Numbered from the stretch's first letter, positions 43,502-52,100 are shown. The stretch is DNA of 64,000 nucleotides from Prevotella sp. (GCA_017478025.1 JAFVGZ010000017.1:44329-108328); one strand, 5' to 3'. Notes: generated from the letters alone by a model not told the origin. Numbers and translations are program-made.

Positions 43502-43787
43502 ATTCTACTTCTCCTAAGATTGTCTGGCCGATATAAGGACTTAGCCCCTTCCGGGTGACGACATCGAGTTTATTATGCTTGAAATTATCTTCAAGAATCT
43601 GGCAAGCTATAATGAAATTAGGGTATGTTTCCTGACCAGAATTGAAGTCTATGAGAATATCTATGTCACTCTTAGAGGTATTCTCTCCACGTACTGTTGA
43701 GCCAAAAAGACCTATCTGACTAACTCCTACGATGCTGAGTTGGTCCTTCAGTGATTGCAAGCGCTTAAGTACAGATTCTTTCTTCAT
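43494..43787 (-). CDS. mntA: MntA-like nucleotidyltransferase antitoxin
   Basis: A 97-residue minimal nucleotidyltransferase. The start MKKESVLKRLQSLKDQL is chosen over a Met ten codons upstream because that part overlaps the spacer after the promoter. The catalytic pattern G-S-x10-D-x-D is present in GLFGSTVRGENTSKSDIDIL. It transfers AMP to the HepT toxin to silence it. A consensus promoter is at 43807-43814. Confidence 0.92.
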   Translation of the reverse strand: MKKESVLKRLQSLKDQLSIVGVSQIGLFGSTVRGENTSKSDIDILIDFNSGQETYPNFIIACQILEDNFKHNKLDVVTRKGLSPYIGQTILGEVEYV

Positions 43788-43806
43788 AACTTTTATTATT
43801 TGTTGG

Positions 43807-43814
43807 CAAAGATA
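43807..43814 (-). promoter_or_regulatory. Promoter -7 box for mntA-hepT
   Basis: Minus-strand TATCTTTG with minus-strand TTTG at 43834-43837 (19-base spacer), 20 bases before the chosen mntA start. Confidence 0.75.
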
Positions 43815-43944
43815 CAACTTTTATGTAATATCTCCAAAAAAACAACAAAAAAAAGATATAAACTCGATTTCTACAAATAGAAAAGACGCTCTGCTCAGAT
43901 CTTTTTTCTTAGCATGGGCGTCTTTCCTGCGTTGTATGACTCCG

Positions 43945-46686
43945 TCAGTTTCTGTTCAGGCACTCCAGTATGCGGCGCTGTACATCGGCGGCGAGGGATT
44001 CTGCTGCGCCCTCTCCCTTCTCTTCGGGCTTAGCCAGCACCGGTGGCAGGTATTCCACGGTGATGTGATGAGGTGTGGGGAGTATTCTGCCGCGTGGCAT
44101 TGCCTCGTATGCGCCCTTGATGCACACAGGCACGATGGGCACATTGAGTTCTGTTGACAGGATGGCGAAGGTCTTCTTGAACTCTCCTAACGAGCCGTCA
44201 TGGGTGCGCGAGCCCTCGGGGAATATGACGAGTCGCTTGCCTGCACGCAGCACGTCAGCCATCTGCAGGATGGATGTTTTCAGGTTCCTGCGCTCCATGA
44301 TGACCACATTGTGGCGGCTTGCCATCCAGCGACGTGCGTCGCTCTTCACGTGTTCCTCGGTGGCATAGAAGTAATAGTCTCTCACGCCACGCCATGACAG
44401 GCCGCAGACAGCCAGCGCTCCGTCGAAGTAGCTCTGGTGGTTGGGGGCTATGATGACCGGTCCTGTAGCCGGAATATTCTCCATGCCGCGTATGGTGAGG
44501 CGGTTGTTGGAGCGGAAATAGTAGCGGAACAGACGTGCATAGAGCGAGTGCATGAAGGCGCTGACGCCGTGAGTGGTGGGCAGGGCCTTCCCTGAGGGGA
44601 GAGAAGAGGAATTATGGAGGACGGATGAGAGTTTGCTTGTGTTGGTGGATAAATCCTGCAGACCATCATCCTTCATCTCTCTACTCTCATCCATACTCTC
44701 TTCCACCTTCTTGCACATGTCGCCGATACAGCGAAAATCCGCCATTTCATCGGCGTTTATGGTCACCCCGAAGGCATCCTCTATGTAGCTCTGCAGGCTC
44801 ACTTTGTCGAGCGAATCGAGCGCGAGGTCGGTCTCTATATGGTCCTTCAGGCGCACGGGACATTTCTTCTCAGAAGCGATGAAGGCGATGATAGCCTTCT
44901 CTACAGGAGTAGTCCCCTCCATCTCTTTACCATCACCTCTCATCTCTCTGCCATCACCCTTCATCTCTCTGCCGTCACCTTTTCTCCCTCCTGATTCTTC
45001 ACTCTTCACTCTTAACTCTTCACTTAATATGTCCTTGAGTTTGAATCGCTGCAGCTTGTCGAGCTTCGTGCGGGGCAGGTCACCCTCAAAGACCACGATG
45101 CGCATCACCTTCTTATAGTTCTCCACCGTACGGTTATACGGTCTTATGACGTTCTCCTTCAGCAGCTGCTCCATGTCGGAAGTGCTCTTGCCCTGCGCCC
45201 ATGCCTCCTGCGGCACTATGATAGCCACCAGCTGGTCTCCGTCTTCGGTCACTGCAGCCTCCTTCACGTAGGCATCATACTTCTCCAGCTGGAACTCTAT
45301 CTCGTTGGGCTGCACGTTCTTACCGTTGGAGAGCACTATGATTTCCTTCGTTCTGCCAGTGATGGTGATGCGTCCTTCGCTGTCAATGCTGGCCAAATCG
45401 CCGGTGTGCAGGAATCCGTCCTCGTCTATCACCTGCGCCGTCTCCTCAGGGCGGTTATAGTATCCCAGCATCAGGTTCTTGCCCTTGGCACACAGTTCGC
45501 CGTTCACCAGCTTCACCTCCACCGACGGCAACGGCTTGCCAGAGCAGCCCGGGATGTAGTCTCCAGGGCGTGTGAAGGCTATGATGGGCGCTGTCTCGGT
45601 CATGCCATAGCCCTCCAGCACGTCGAGGCCCAGCGTCTTGAGGCCGTTGCCTATCTCTCTGTCCAGCGCCGCACCGCCTGAGACGCAGTAGTCCAGATGG
45701 CCGCCCATCTTGTCTCTGACGCTCTTGAAGATGAAACGGCTGAGTGCGCGGCTCTGCACACGGGCGCAGAGGTTGAAGAGCGCACGCGTAATCCACTTCT
45801 CGTCTATCTTCTTCTTTATACCCGTGAAGAGCGTCTGCCACAGTCTGGGCACACCGATGAAGATTGCCACCTGACCCTTGCAGAGCGTCTTCATGATGTC
45901 CGGGCCCGTCATGGAGGGGCTGATGGCTATGCCGCCACCGCGCGTGATAGGCGCTACGACAGAGCCCATCAAGGGCAGCACATGGTGCACGGGCAGCAGC
46001 ATCAGCGTGCGGCGCTGCTCATTGAAGATAGGCACTTCGTCTGCCACACCGCGGATGTTGGCCTCCATGTTCTCGTATGACAGCATGACACCCTTCGGCG
46101 AACCCGTTGTTCCTGAGGTATATATGATGAGCGCCGTCTCGTCGGCAGGGCCCTCGAAGGTCATTGGGGATGAGGGGTGAGAGAGGAGGGAGGAGGGATT
46201 GTTTGTGCTGGAGGAAGAGTCAAGCAAACTCTCATCTCTCATCCTTCCTCCATCATCCATCATCTTTCTGCCCTCTTCTATACTGAGCACCTTCATCTGC
46301 TGACCCGTTTCGCTGAGTGCCTGGCGTGCTACAGCCTCCGTGCCGGGTGACACCCAGACGGCGTCGGCCCCGCTGTCGCGCATGATGTATGCCACGTCGG
46401 CAACCGTCGATGTGGCATCTACCGTGATGACAATGGCATCGCAAAGCCAGATGGCGTAGAAGGCATAGACCCACTCTTCTCTGTTCTCAGAGAAGATGAG
46501 AACCTTTTTTTTCTCATGCTTTGCATTGGTTGCCGCATCTTTCTCCGCTCCTGTTTTAGGGAGAGCCTTGTCCAACTCCCTCTTCAACACGTCGGCATAG
46601 ACGCGGATATACTGCATCAACTCGGTGTAGCTCACCTCATGGTCAGGCGTGATTATCGCCGCTTTGTGGTAATCTTTTATCGTCAT
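43945..46686 (-). CDS. Fused AMP-ligase, acyl carrier and PlsC-type acyltransferase
   Basis: About 913 residues in three parts. The AMP-forming fatty acid ligase has YTSGTTGSPKGVMLSYE near 188, GYGMTETAP, and LHTGDLASID. An acyl carrier domain has its phosphopantetheine Ser in DLALDSLDKVSL near 625. A PlsC acyltransferase has NHQSYFD near 752 and FPEGSRTHDG. The protein probably activates a fatty acid and transfers it to a lysophospholipid or glycerol phosphate, like the LPL/Aas type. The start is set at 46686 because a promoter -7 box occupies 46695-46702, excluding the Met at 46719. Repeat-derived insertions interrupt linkers in three places. Confidence 0.88.
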   Translation of the reverse strand: MTIKDYHKAAIITPDHEVSYTELMQYIRVYADVLKRELDKALPKTGAEKDAATNAKHEKKKVLIFSENREEWVYAFYAIWLCDAIVITVDATSTVADVAYIMRDSGADAVWVSPGTEAVARQALSETGQQMKVLSIEEGRKMMDDGGRMRDESLLDSSSSTNNPSSLLSHPSSPMTFEGPADETALIIYTSGTTGSPKGVMLSYENMEANIRGVADEVPIFNEQRRTLMLLPVHHVLPLMGSVVAPITRGGGIAISPSMTGPDIMKTLCKGQVAIFIGVPRLWQTLFTGIKKKIDEKWITRALFNLCARVQSRALSRFIFKSVRDKMGGHLDYCVSGGAALDREIGNGLKTLGLDVLEGYGMTETAPIIAFTRPGDYIPGCSGKPLPSVEVKLVNGELCAKGKNLMLGYYNRPEETAQVIDEDGFLHTGDLASIDSEGRITITGRTKEIIVLSNGKNVQPNEIEFQLEKYDAYVKEAAVTEDGDQLVAIIVPQEAWAQGKSTSDMEQLLKENVIRPYNRTVENYKKVMRIVVFEGDLPRTKLDKLQRFKLKDILSEELRVKSEESGGRKGDGREMKGDGREMRGDGKEMEGTTPVEKAIIAFIASEKKCPVRLKDHIETDLALDSLDKVSLQSYIEDAFGVTINADEMADFRCIGDMCKKVEESMDESREMKDDGLQDLSTNTSKLSSVLHNSSSLPSGKALPTTHGVSAFMHSLYARLFRYYFRSNNRLTIRGMENIPATGPVIIAPNHQSYFDGALAVCGLSWRGVRDYYFYATEEHVKSDARRWMASRHNVVIMERRNLKTSILQMADVLRAGKRLVIFPEGSRTHDGSLGEFKKTFAILSTELNVPIVPVCIKGAYEAMPRGRILPTPHHITVEYLPPVLAKPEEKGEGAAESLAADVQRRILECLNRN
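44585..44700 (-). repeat. Low-complexity insertion between ACP and acyltransferase domains
   Basis: The linker reads SREMKDDGLQDLSTNTSKLS / SVLHNSSSLP. Its DNA uses the same GGATGAGAG and CTCATCC words as the insertion near 46165-46265 in the same gene, so the gene carries two related insertions. Confidence 0.7.
44920..44982 (-). repeat. 21-bp in-frame minisatellite in the AMP-ligase gene
   Basis: CATCTCTCTGCCATCACCCT-type units start at 44920, 44941 and 44962, encoding GDGREMK, GDGREMR and GDGKEME. Next to it a GAAGAGTTAAGAGTGAAGAG stretch (45001-45025) encodes SEELRVKSEE. Confidence 0.88.
46165..46265 (-). repeat. CCCTCATCC-type insertion in the adenylation domain
   Basis: In-frame low-complexity sequence (MMDDGGRMRDESLLD, SSSSTNNPSSLLSHPSSP) precedes the P-loop-like YTSGTTG motif. 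Words GGATGAGAG and CTCACCCCTCATCC match the intergenic array at 1646-1757 and the TrmH insertion. Confidence 0.8.
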
Positions 46687-46694
46687 AGTGGGTA

Positions 46695-46702
46695 CAAAGT
46701 TA
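46695..46702 (-). promoter_or_regulatory. Promoter -7 box for the AMP-ligase gene
   Basis: Minus-strand TAACTTTG with an ATTG 19 bases upstream (46722-46725). It ends only 9 bases before the ATG at 46686, so the transcript may be nearly leaderless. Confidence 0.65.
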
Positions 46703-46743
46703 CTGCTTTCTGATGACATGACAATAAAATTGTTCTATTTTTC

Positions 46744-46775
46744 TTTGCCTAAATGGAAAGATATCAGTAACTTCG
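46744..46775 (+). promoter_or_regulatory. Promoter for the M15 peptidase gene
   Basis: TTTG (46744-46747), a 20-base spacer and TAACTTCG (46768-46775, one mismatch to TAnnTTTG), four bases before the ATG at 46780. The leader would be extremely short. Confidence 0.6.
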
Positions 46776-46779
46776 CAGC

Positions 46780-47373
46780 ATGAAAGATAAAATTATCCTA
46801 TCCCTTGCACTTTTTGTGCTATGCTCCGTCGCTATTATGGCGCAGACTTTCACACAGTCCCCGGTGGAGGGACAGCCGCACCTCAGGCTGCTGAAACTGT
46901 CGCATTATGACCGCAACGGCAACCCGCAGGTGGGCGAATTGGTATGCAATAAGTCAATCGCCAACGACCTGATAGAGATTTTTCGTGAGCTCTATAAGGT
47001 CCAATACCGCATAGAGCGCATGGAGACGATAGACAAATATAGCGGCGACGACGAGCGCAGCATGACTGCCAACAATACATCGTGCTATAACTATCGCCCC
47101 ATGACGGGTAGCCAGACGAAGCTGTCAAAACACGCTCTGGGCCTAGCCATAGACATCAATCCGCTCTACAACCCCTACATCCACCACCGCACAGGGCGCA
47201 TAGCACCCCTCGCCGGAAAGCCATACACCACCAACCGCGACAAGGCGAAGGAGCCCTGGCCCGGAGCTTTCATCAAGAAAGGCGACCTCATCTACAGGCT
47301 CTTCACCAGCCACGGCTTCACCTGGGGCGGCAACTGGAAAAGCTGTAAGGACTATCAGCACTTCGAAAAATGA
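46780..47373 (+). CDS. Secreted M15-type peptidase (D-Ala-D-Ala carboxypeptidase/endolysin-like)
   Basis: A 197-residue protein with signal peptide (MKDKIILSLALFVLCSVAIMAQ). The M15 zinc site is visible as SKHALGLAIDINPLYNPY (His and Asp ligands) and the C-terminal WGGNWKSCKDYQHFEK (third His). NNTSCYNYRPMTGSQTKLS also matches the M15-4 subtype. It probably trims peptidoglycan peptides in the periplasm. It stands alone and is followed by the second 158-bp repeat element. Confidence 0.92.
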   Translation: MKDKIILSLALFVLCSVAIMAQTFTQSPVEGQPHLRLLKLSHYDRNGNPQVGELVCNKSIANDLIEIFRELYKVQYRIERMETIDKYSGDDERSMTANNTSCYNYRPMTGSQTKLSKHALGLAIDINPLYNPYIHHRTGRIAPLAGKPYTTNRDKAKEPWPGAFIKKGDLIYRLFTSHGFTWGGNWKSCKDYQHFEK

Positions 47374-47460
47374 AACCACGGATAGCATTTCGAGAAATAA
47401 GACGACCACGAATTACACTAATTTCCCGAATTGGTGCAAACAACCACCCGCAACAGGGGA

Positions 47461-47618
47461 CTGACAAAATGGCAGGCTCAAACCTTCTGATAATCAGAGC
47501 GTTGCAATAGCAGGTCTTTTAGGCAGTAAAAGACCTACTATTACTGAGTAAAAGACCTACTATTAGGAGGTAAAAGACCTACTATTAGAACGCAATAGTT
47601 ACTCTGCCATTTTGTCAG
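47461..47618 (-). repeat. 158-bp element B, reversed copy of the element at 28048
   Basis: The ends are perfect 15-bp inverted repeats, CTGACAAAATGGCAG (47461-47475) and CTGCCATTTTGTCAG (47604-47618). Read on the minus strand it contains three TAATAGTAGGTCTTTTAC units and one inverted unit at the same 22-bp spacing as element A, then CTCTGATTATCAGAAGG in place of CACTGATAGTCAGCATG. On the plus strand units start at 47527, 47549 and 47571, with the inverted one at 47505. Length is identical to element A. Confidence 0.9.
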
Positions 47619-47671
47619 TCAGTTTTCACACATCTCCGGCAGGCATTTTTCTCGTTAATATTCAGTATATG

Positions 47672-47707
47672 GCAAAAAAAATCGGGCAGCCTATTAGACT
47701 ACCCGAT
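47672..47707 (-). terminator. Terminator for the C1 peptidase gene
   Basis: On the minus strand ATCGGGTAG pairs with CTGCCCGAT (one G-T wobble) and is followed by eight T. It lies about 100 bases past the C1 peptidase stop, beyond a 21-bp array. Confidence 0.75.
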
Positions 47708-47724
47708 AATATACCTTCAATAGT

Positions 47725-47788
47725 ATGAAACGCCTTGCTCCAAACATGGAACGCTCTGCTCCAAACTTGAAACGCCTTACTCTGAGCC
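47725..47788. repeat. 21-bp-period array (three units) after the C1 peptidase gene
   Basis: ATGAAACGCCTTGCTCCAAA, ATGGAACGCTCTGCTCCAAA and TTGAAACGCCTTACTCTGAG start at 47725, 47746 and 47767. The array lies between the stop codon at 47804 and the terminator. Confidence 0.85.
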
Positions 47789-47803
47789 TGCCACTGCACT
47801 CCA

Positions 47804-48925
47804 TTATTCCGGAATGCCTACGTTGCACGTTGTCTTGAGGAACTGTTCCGGCGTGACGGTGAAGTATCCCTTGTCACCCCATCCGGAGCCGTAGGAGTTG
47901 AGGCATAGCAGCAGATCCTTCCCGTTTTTGTCTTTTTGCAACCCCACTATCGCCACGGCATGCTGGGAGCGATGGCGCCTGCCATACTCCCAATAGACGG
48001 CATGGCCCTGCCTGAGTGCCCGCATGACACGATGCAGGATTTCCTCAAGCGAAGCGTAGATGTACTTGTGATGGCCGTAGTTGTCCGGATCGTCAAGGAC
48101 GTAGGAGGGAGAAGGGGTGAGGGAGATGGAGGGATGGGAGTAGGAGGATGATCTATGGGGGATGATGAGCGCCATTGGCGGGGCGTACCAGTGGAAGTGT
48201 ATCCAGTACATCAGGCTTTCGGCAAACAGTTGCGGCGTGTAGCGCATGGAATAGAAATAGAACGATGCCGGTGAACCATGCCAGCCTTCCTCCACCGGCG
48301 GCATGGCAAAGGAGAAGGACGGCAGCAGCTCCGCCATACGTTGCCGCAGCGTGCGCATGTCACGGCTCTGCTGTGCCAGGAGAGTCAGCTTGCGCTCCAT
48401 AACGCGGCTGTTGTTTACCATTGTTTCCTCAAAATGATAGGGCACCAGCCCGTAGTCGTCGATAAGCCTCAGCGCCTCGGGACCCAAGCCGCGCGTAGTG
48501 AGCCTAAGCCCCTCAAGCCCCCTCCCGGCATCACCATGAGAGAGAAGCCCCCTCCCGGCCTCCCCCTTGGGGGAGGTGGATTTAACTGACGAAGGCGAAC
48601 TGTGTATGGTGGTGAATAACGCCTCCGTCTGTTCCTGCAGGTGGCGAGCAAGGAGCCACTGCCGCGACAATGCCACGCTGTCACCGCGCCGCACGGACTC
48701 ATGTTCTATGCACGCACACATGGCATAAATCCAGCAGGCAGAGGTATGGCCCTGGTCCGTGCGCTCTTGTCGGTCACAGGAAACAAGAAGCATAAGGCAT
48801 AAAAGAAGAAAGCCTACTCGCAGCCTACAGCCCCCTCCCGACCTCAATCTGAAGGGAAAGCCCCCTCCCAGCCTCCCCCTTGGGGGAGGAGTACTAAATT
48901 GAGATATAAGAGGATTGTTATTCAT
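47804..48925 (-). CDS. C1-family (papain-like) cysteine peptidase, lipoprotein, with repeat insertions
   Basis: A 373-residue peptidase. The catalytic Cys is in QGHTSACWIYAM (about 65), His in RSQHAVAIVGL, and Asn in LCLNSYGSGWGDKGYF. This layout resembles bleomycin-hydrolase-like C1 proteins of Bacteroidetes. A lipobox lies in LLLCLMLLVSCDRQ (Cys about 50). It is preceded by an unusual N-terminal extension (STPPPRGRLGGGFPFRL) encoded by the dispersed CCTCCCCCAAGGGGGAGG repeat. Two more repeat-derived insertions are at about residues 112-140 and 260-280. The start at 48925 is chosen because upstream sequence is a 32-bp tandem array. Activity is uncertain. Confidence 0.8.
   Translation of the reverse strand: MNNNPLISQFSTPPPRGRLGGGFPFRLRSGGGCRLRVGFLLLCLMLLVSCDRQERTDQGHTSACWIYAMCACIEHESVRRGDSVALSRQWLLARHLQEQTEALFTTIHSSPSSVKSTSPKGEAGRGLLSHGDAGRGLEGLRLTTRGLGPEALRLIDDYGLVPYHFEETMVNNSRVMERKLTLLAQQSRDMRTLRQRMAELLPSFSFAMPPVEEGWHGSPASFYFYSMRYTPQLFAESLMYWIHFHWYAPPMALIIPHRSSSYSHPSISLTPSPSYVLDDPDNYGHHKYIYASLEEILHRVMRALRQGHAVYWEYGRRHRSQHAVAIVGLQKDKNGKDLLLCLNSYGSGWGDKGYFTVTPEQFLKTTCNVGIPE
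48088..48165 (-). repeat. CCCTCATCC-type insertion in the C1 peptidase
   Basis: In-frame low-complexity sequence encodes HRSSSYSHPSISLTPSPSYV, using GGAGGGATGGGAG and GGGGTGAGGGAGATGG words similar to those in trmH and the AMP ligase. Confidence 0.65.
48503..48590 (-). repeat. CCCTCCCGG-type insertion in the C1 peptidase
   Basis: AAGCCCCCTCCCGGCCTCCC, CCTTGGGGGAGG and a partial second copy read through as STSPKGEAGRGLLSHGDAGR and GLEGLRL. This is the family also seen at 31088, 48826 and 49122. Confidence 0.8.
48826..48893 (-). repeat. CCCTCCCAGCC-type insertion in the C1 peptidase N-terminus
   Basis: GCCCCCTCCCGACC and GCCCCCTCCCAGCCTCCCCC followed by TTGGGGGAGG read through in frame as TPPPRGRLGGGFPFRLRSGG. 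Confidence 0.8.
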
Positions 48926-48955
48926 AATGTCCCTTCTTTCGTTCGCCGCGATTGC

Positions 48956-49116
48956 ATCGCGGAATGACTGCTTCACGTCCTGTTTTCATCGCGGAATGAC
49001 TGCATCAAGTTCTGTTTTTATCGCGGAATGACTGCATCACGTTCTGTTTTCATCGCGGAATGACTGCTTCACGTTCTGTTTTCATCGCGCAATAACTGCT
49101 TCACGTTCTGTTGCCG
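48956..49116. repeat. 32-bp tandem array (five units)
   Basis: ATCGCGGAATGACTGCWTCA plus CGTTCTGTTTTC recurs at 48956, 48988, 49020, 49052 and 49084, exactly 32 bp apart. The copies are direct repeats with no unique spacers. The array fills the gap between the SNF2 helicase 3' end and the C1 peptidase start. Confidence 0.92.
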
Positions 49117-49121
49117 TTCAC

Positions 49122-49172
49122 GTCCCCCTCCCCCAGGGGAGGGCTGGGGTGGGGCTTCGGGGTGGGGCCTCA
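49122..49172. repeat. CCCCTCCCCCAGGGGAGGG-type repeat
   Basis: An inverted CCCCTCCCCCAGGGGAGGG block with GGGGTGGGGC words runs up to the helicase stop codon, the same family as 31088 and the C1 peptidase insertions. Confidence 0.6.
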
Positions 49173-52100
49173 CCCTCTCACCATCTCCAGCAGCTCTTCG
49201 CCGGTGAGCTTGTGACTCATGTCCGTACCGTCAAGGATATTCTCCACCATGTCCTGCTTGCGTCGGTGCAGGCGCTGTATCTTCTCCTCTATGGTGCCCG
49301 AGGATATAAGGTGATAGACGGTGACAGCGCGGCGCTGTCCTATACGGTGTGCGCGGTCTGTGGCCTGCGACTCAATGGCGGGGTTCCACCATGGGTCGGT
49401 GTGTATGACATAGTTGGCGCGCGTGAGGTTCAGTCCCAGACCGCCGGCCTTGAGCGAGATAAGGAACACGGCGGGGGAGTCCTTGCCGCTCTGAAACTGT
49501 TCAACAAGGCGCTGACGCTCCTTGATAGGCACGGAGCCGTCTATATATAAATAAGGTATATCAGCATCGGCAAGGGCCTCGCGTATCTGCGACAGGTAGG
49601 TGGTGAACTGTGAGAACACCAGCACGGCGGCTTCGCTGTTGCCCTCCACAATGGTGGAGAGCAGTTCCAGAAGCGCCTGCGTCTTGGAGGGGCAACAGGC
49701 CGTCATGCGCAGACGTGTTATCTCGGCAAGCGTGTTGATGCCTACGGACGTGCCGAGGTCTTGCAGCAGCAGCGTCTCAGCACGCTGACGGATGGCTTCA
49801 TAGCGCGCTATCTCGTCGGCTGAGAGCGTCACATGCTGGTAGATTTCCTCCTTCTCAGGCAACTCCTGCGCCACTTTCTCCTTCGTGCGGCGCAGCATGA
49901 AGGGCTTGATGAGGCGGTCGAGGGATCGCTGGGCCTCCTCGTCGTGCAGCAGTTCTATGGGCTGTATGAAGCGGCGGTTGAAGTCTTCAAACGTGCCCAG
50001 CAGTCCGGGGTTGACAAATTGGAAAAGGTTCCACAGTTCGCCAAGGTGGTTCTGCACCGGCGTACCGGTGAGCATGATGCGATAGTCACTCTTCAACCGC
50101 ATGGCAACGGCGCTCGTCTTGGCGCCGCGGTTCTTGATGATGTGCGCTTCGTCAAGGCAGATGGTCTTCCATTGCTTCTTCGTTATGAAGTCCTTCACGC
50201 TCAGCAGCAACATGTATGTCATCACCACCACGTCTCCGGCCTTTGCCTTCTCAATGGCAGCACGGCGGTCAGTCTCAAAATTGAGCATCGTGACACGCAG
50301 CGACGGAGCAAATTTCTCCATCTCCGTGCGCCAGTTGGGTGCTACGGAGGCCGGTGCTATGACCAGCGTAGGGCCTTCGTCGGCCTTTGACAGCAGGAAG
50401 GCGATGGTCTGTATGGTCTTTCCCAAACCCATATCGTCGGCCAGCAACGCTCCCGCACCCCAGCTGTTGAGGCGCGATATCCAATAGAAGCCTTCCTTCT
50501 GGTAGCCGCGCAGCGTAGCATTGAGCGTCGGGGGGATAGGTGCCTGCCAACTGCCGCTCCGCAGTATCTTCTCGCGCAGGGCGCGCAGCTCCGCATCTTC
50601 CTCTATGTGCATCTCACCATCAAAGAGGTCTGCGCTGAGCACGGCAGCGGAGAACTTGGACATCTGCACCTTGCCGTGGTGGTGTGTGGCGATGGTGCTG
50701 AGCTGATAGAGCTGGCGGCGCAGGCTGTCAGAGAGTGCCAGGAACTCACCGTCACTCAGCTGTATGTAGTTCCCCTGAGCCTTACCGGCGAGGTCAAGCA
50801 GCTGTGACATTGTGAGGACACGGTCACGATCCACCTCCACAGAGCCTTCCAACTCAAACCATCCGTTCTCATTCTTCTTGATAGTGCCGCTCCATGAGGA
50901 TGCTGATGCACTCTGACGACGCACCCGCAGCTGCGCTCCCTCAGGCCATTCGCATTGCAACTGACTGGGGTTGATCTGCACATACTCTAAGAGTGACAGC
51001 AGTTCGGCAGTATCAAGTTCCACCTCTGTCTCTCCTAACAGGCCATTATCCTCAATGAAATGGGAGAAAATTGCCGCTTCCTCAGCCAGGTGTCGCCTTA
51101 CTCTGGTGCGCTGACGATGCTCCTCACCGGCCTCATTGACGATGACCTGTTCGTCTGTCACCATCTCCTCACCCTGCCCTGGCACGCAGTGCAGGCGTCC
51201 ACCGTCGATGGGGCGTATGAAGAACTCAGCCAGATAGTGCTGCTTTCCAGCCGGGCGTGCCTGCATGATGAGCGTTGCCGTACCCTCGGCAGTAGGCAGC
51301 GTGGAGCCTCCTGGCAGCAGGTCGCTGTGGATTTCTATGCGTCCGTTGATGTCTGTCAGCAGTTCCTTGAGGCGTTGTCGCTCGCCCTCGGCATAGTGCA
51401 ACCTGCTGAACAAGCGTGCGAAGAGCGTCTTCTCCTCGTCGGTGAGGCTGATGAAACTGATGTCTGCCAGCCCCCGATTGATGATAAAGGCCGTCTGTGT
51501 GAGTGCCTCGGCAGGCACGTTGCTATGGATATGGTAGCCGTTGCGGTCATGAAGGATGTTGACATATGGCACTTCCTGAGTGACCTGCACCAGCGTGTAC
51601 GGCGAATAACGCCCTACGTAGAGGCGGCTTTCCTTCACCATCTGCGGCAGTATGGCCTCAACAGACATCCTTCCGCCTGCCATACGCTTGCCTGCTCCCC
51701 AGCGGCCATCCTTCAGCTGCGTCTGCTCGCGACGCTCAACATCACGTGAACGCATGTCGGGCATGAAGTAGGCAATGCGCGTAGGGCGCTGGACGGGAAC
51801 GATCTCAGGCACCGGAGGCAGATCGAACAGCAGGCTTCGCTGGCTGAAGATGTACCACTTGGACTGTATGTCGCTGAACTCTGTCACATCGGGCGTGATA
51901 TGCTGGAACTCAAACATCTGCTTGGCCAGCACACGGTCCATGAGGTGTTCGCTGGTCAGGAGGTTTGAGAGGTTCGTCTTAATCTGCCGCTCCGTCATGC
52001 TGCGGAAGAGTATGCCGTGCAGCACCTTGCCCGCCATAGTAGCCTGTCGCTCCAGCGATTTAGCCACTATCAGCGAGCGTTTGCGCCCCTCCTCCGTGCC

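Noticed and set aside
48956-49116. Regular repeats suggesting a CRISPR array
   Set aside because: The whole 32-bp unit repeats with no unique spacers, and there are no cas genes in the window.
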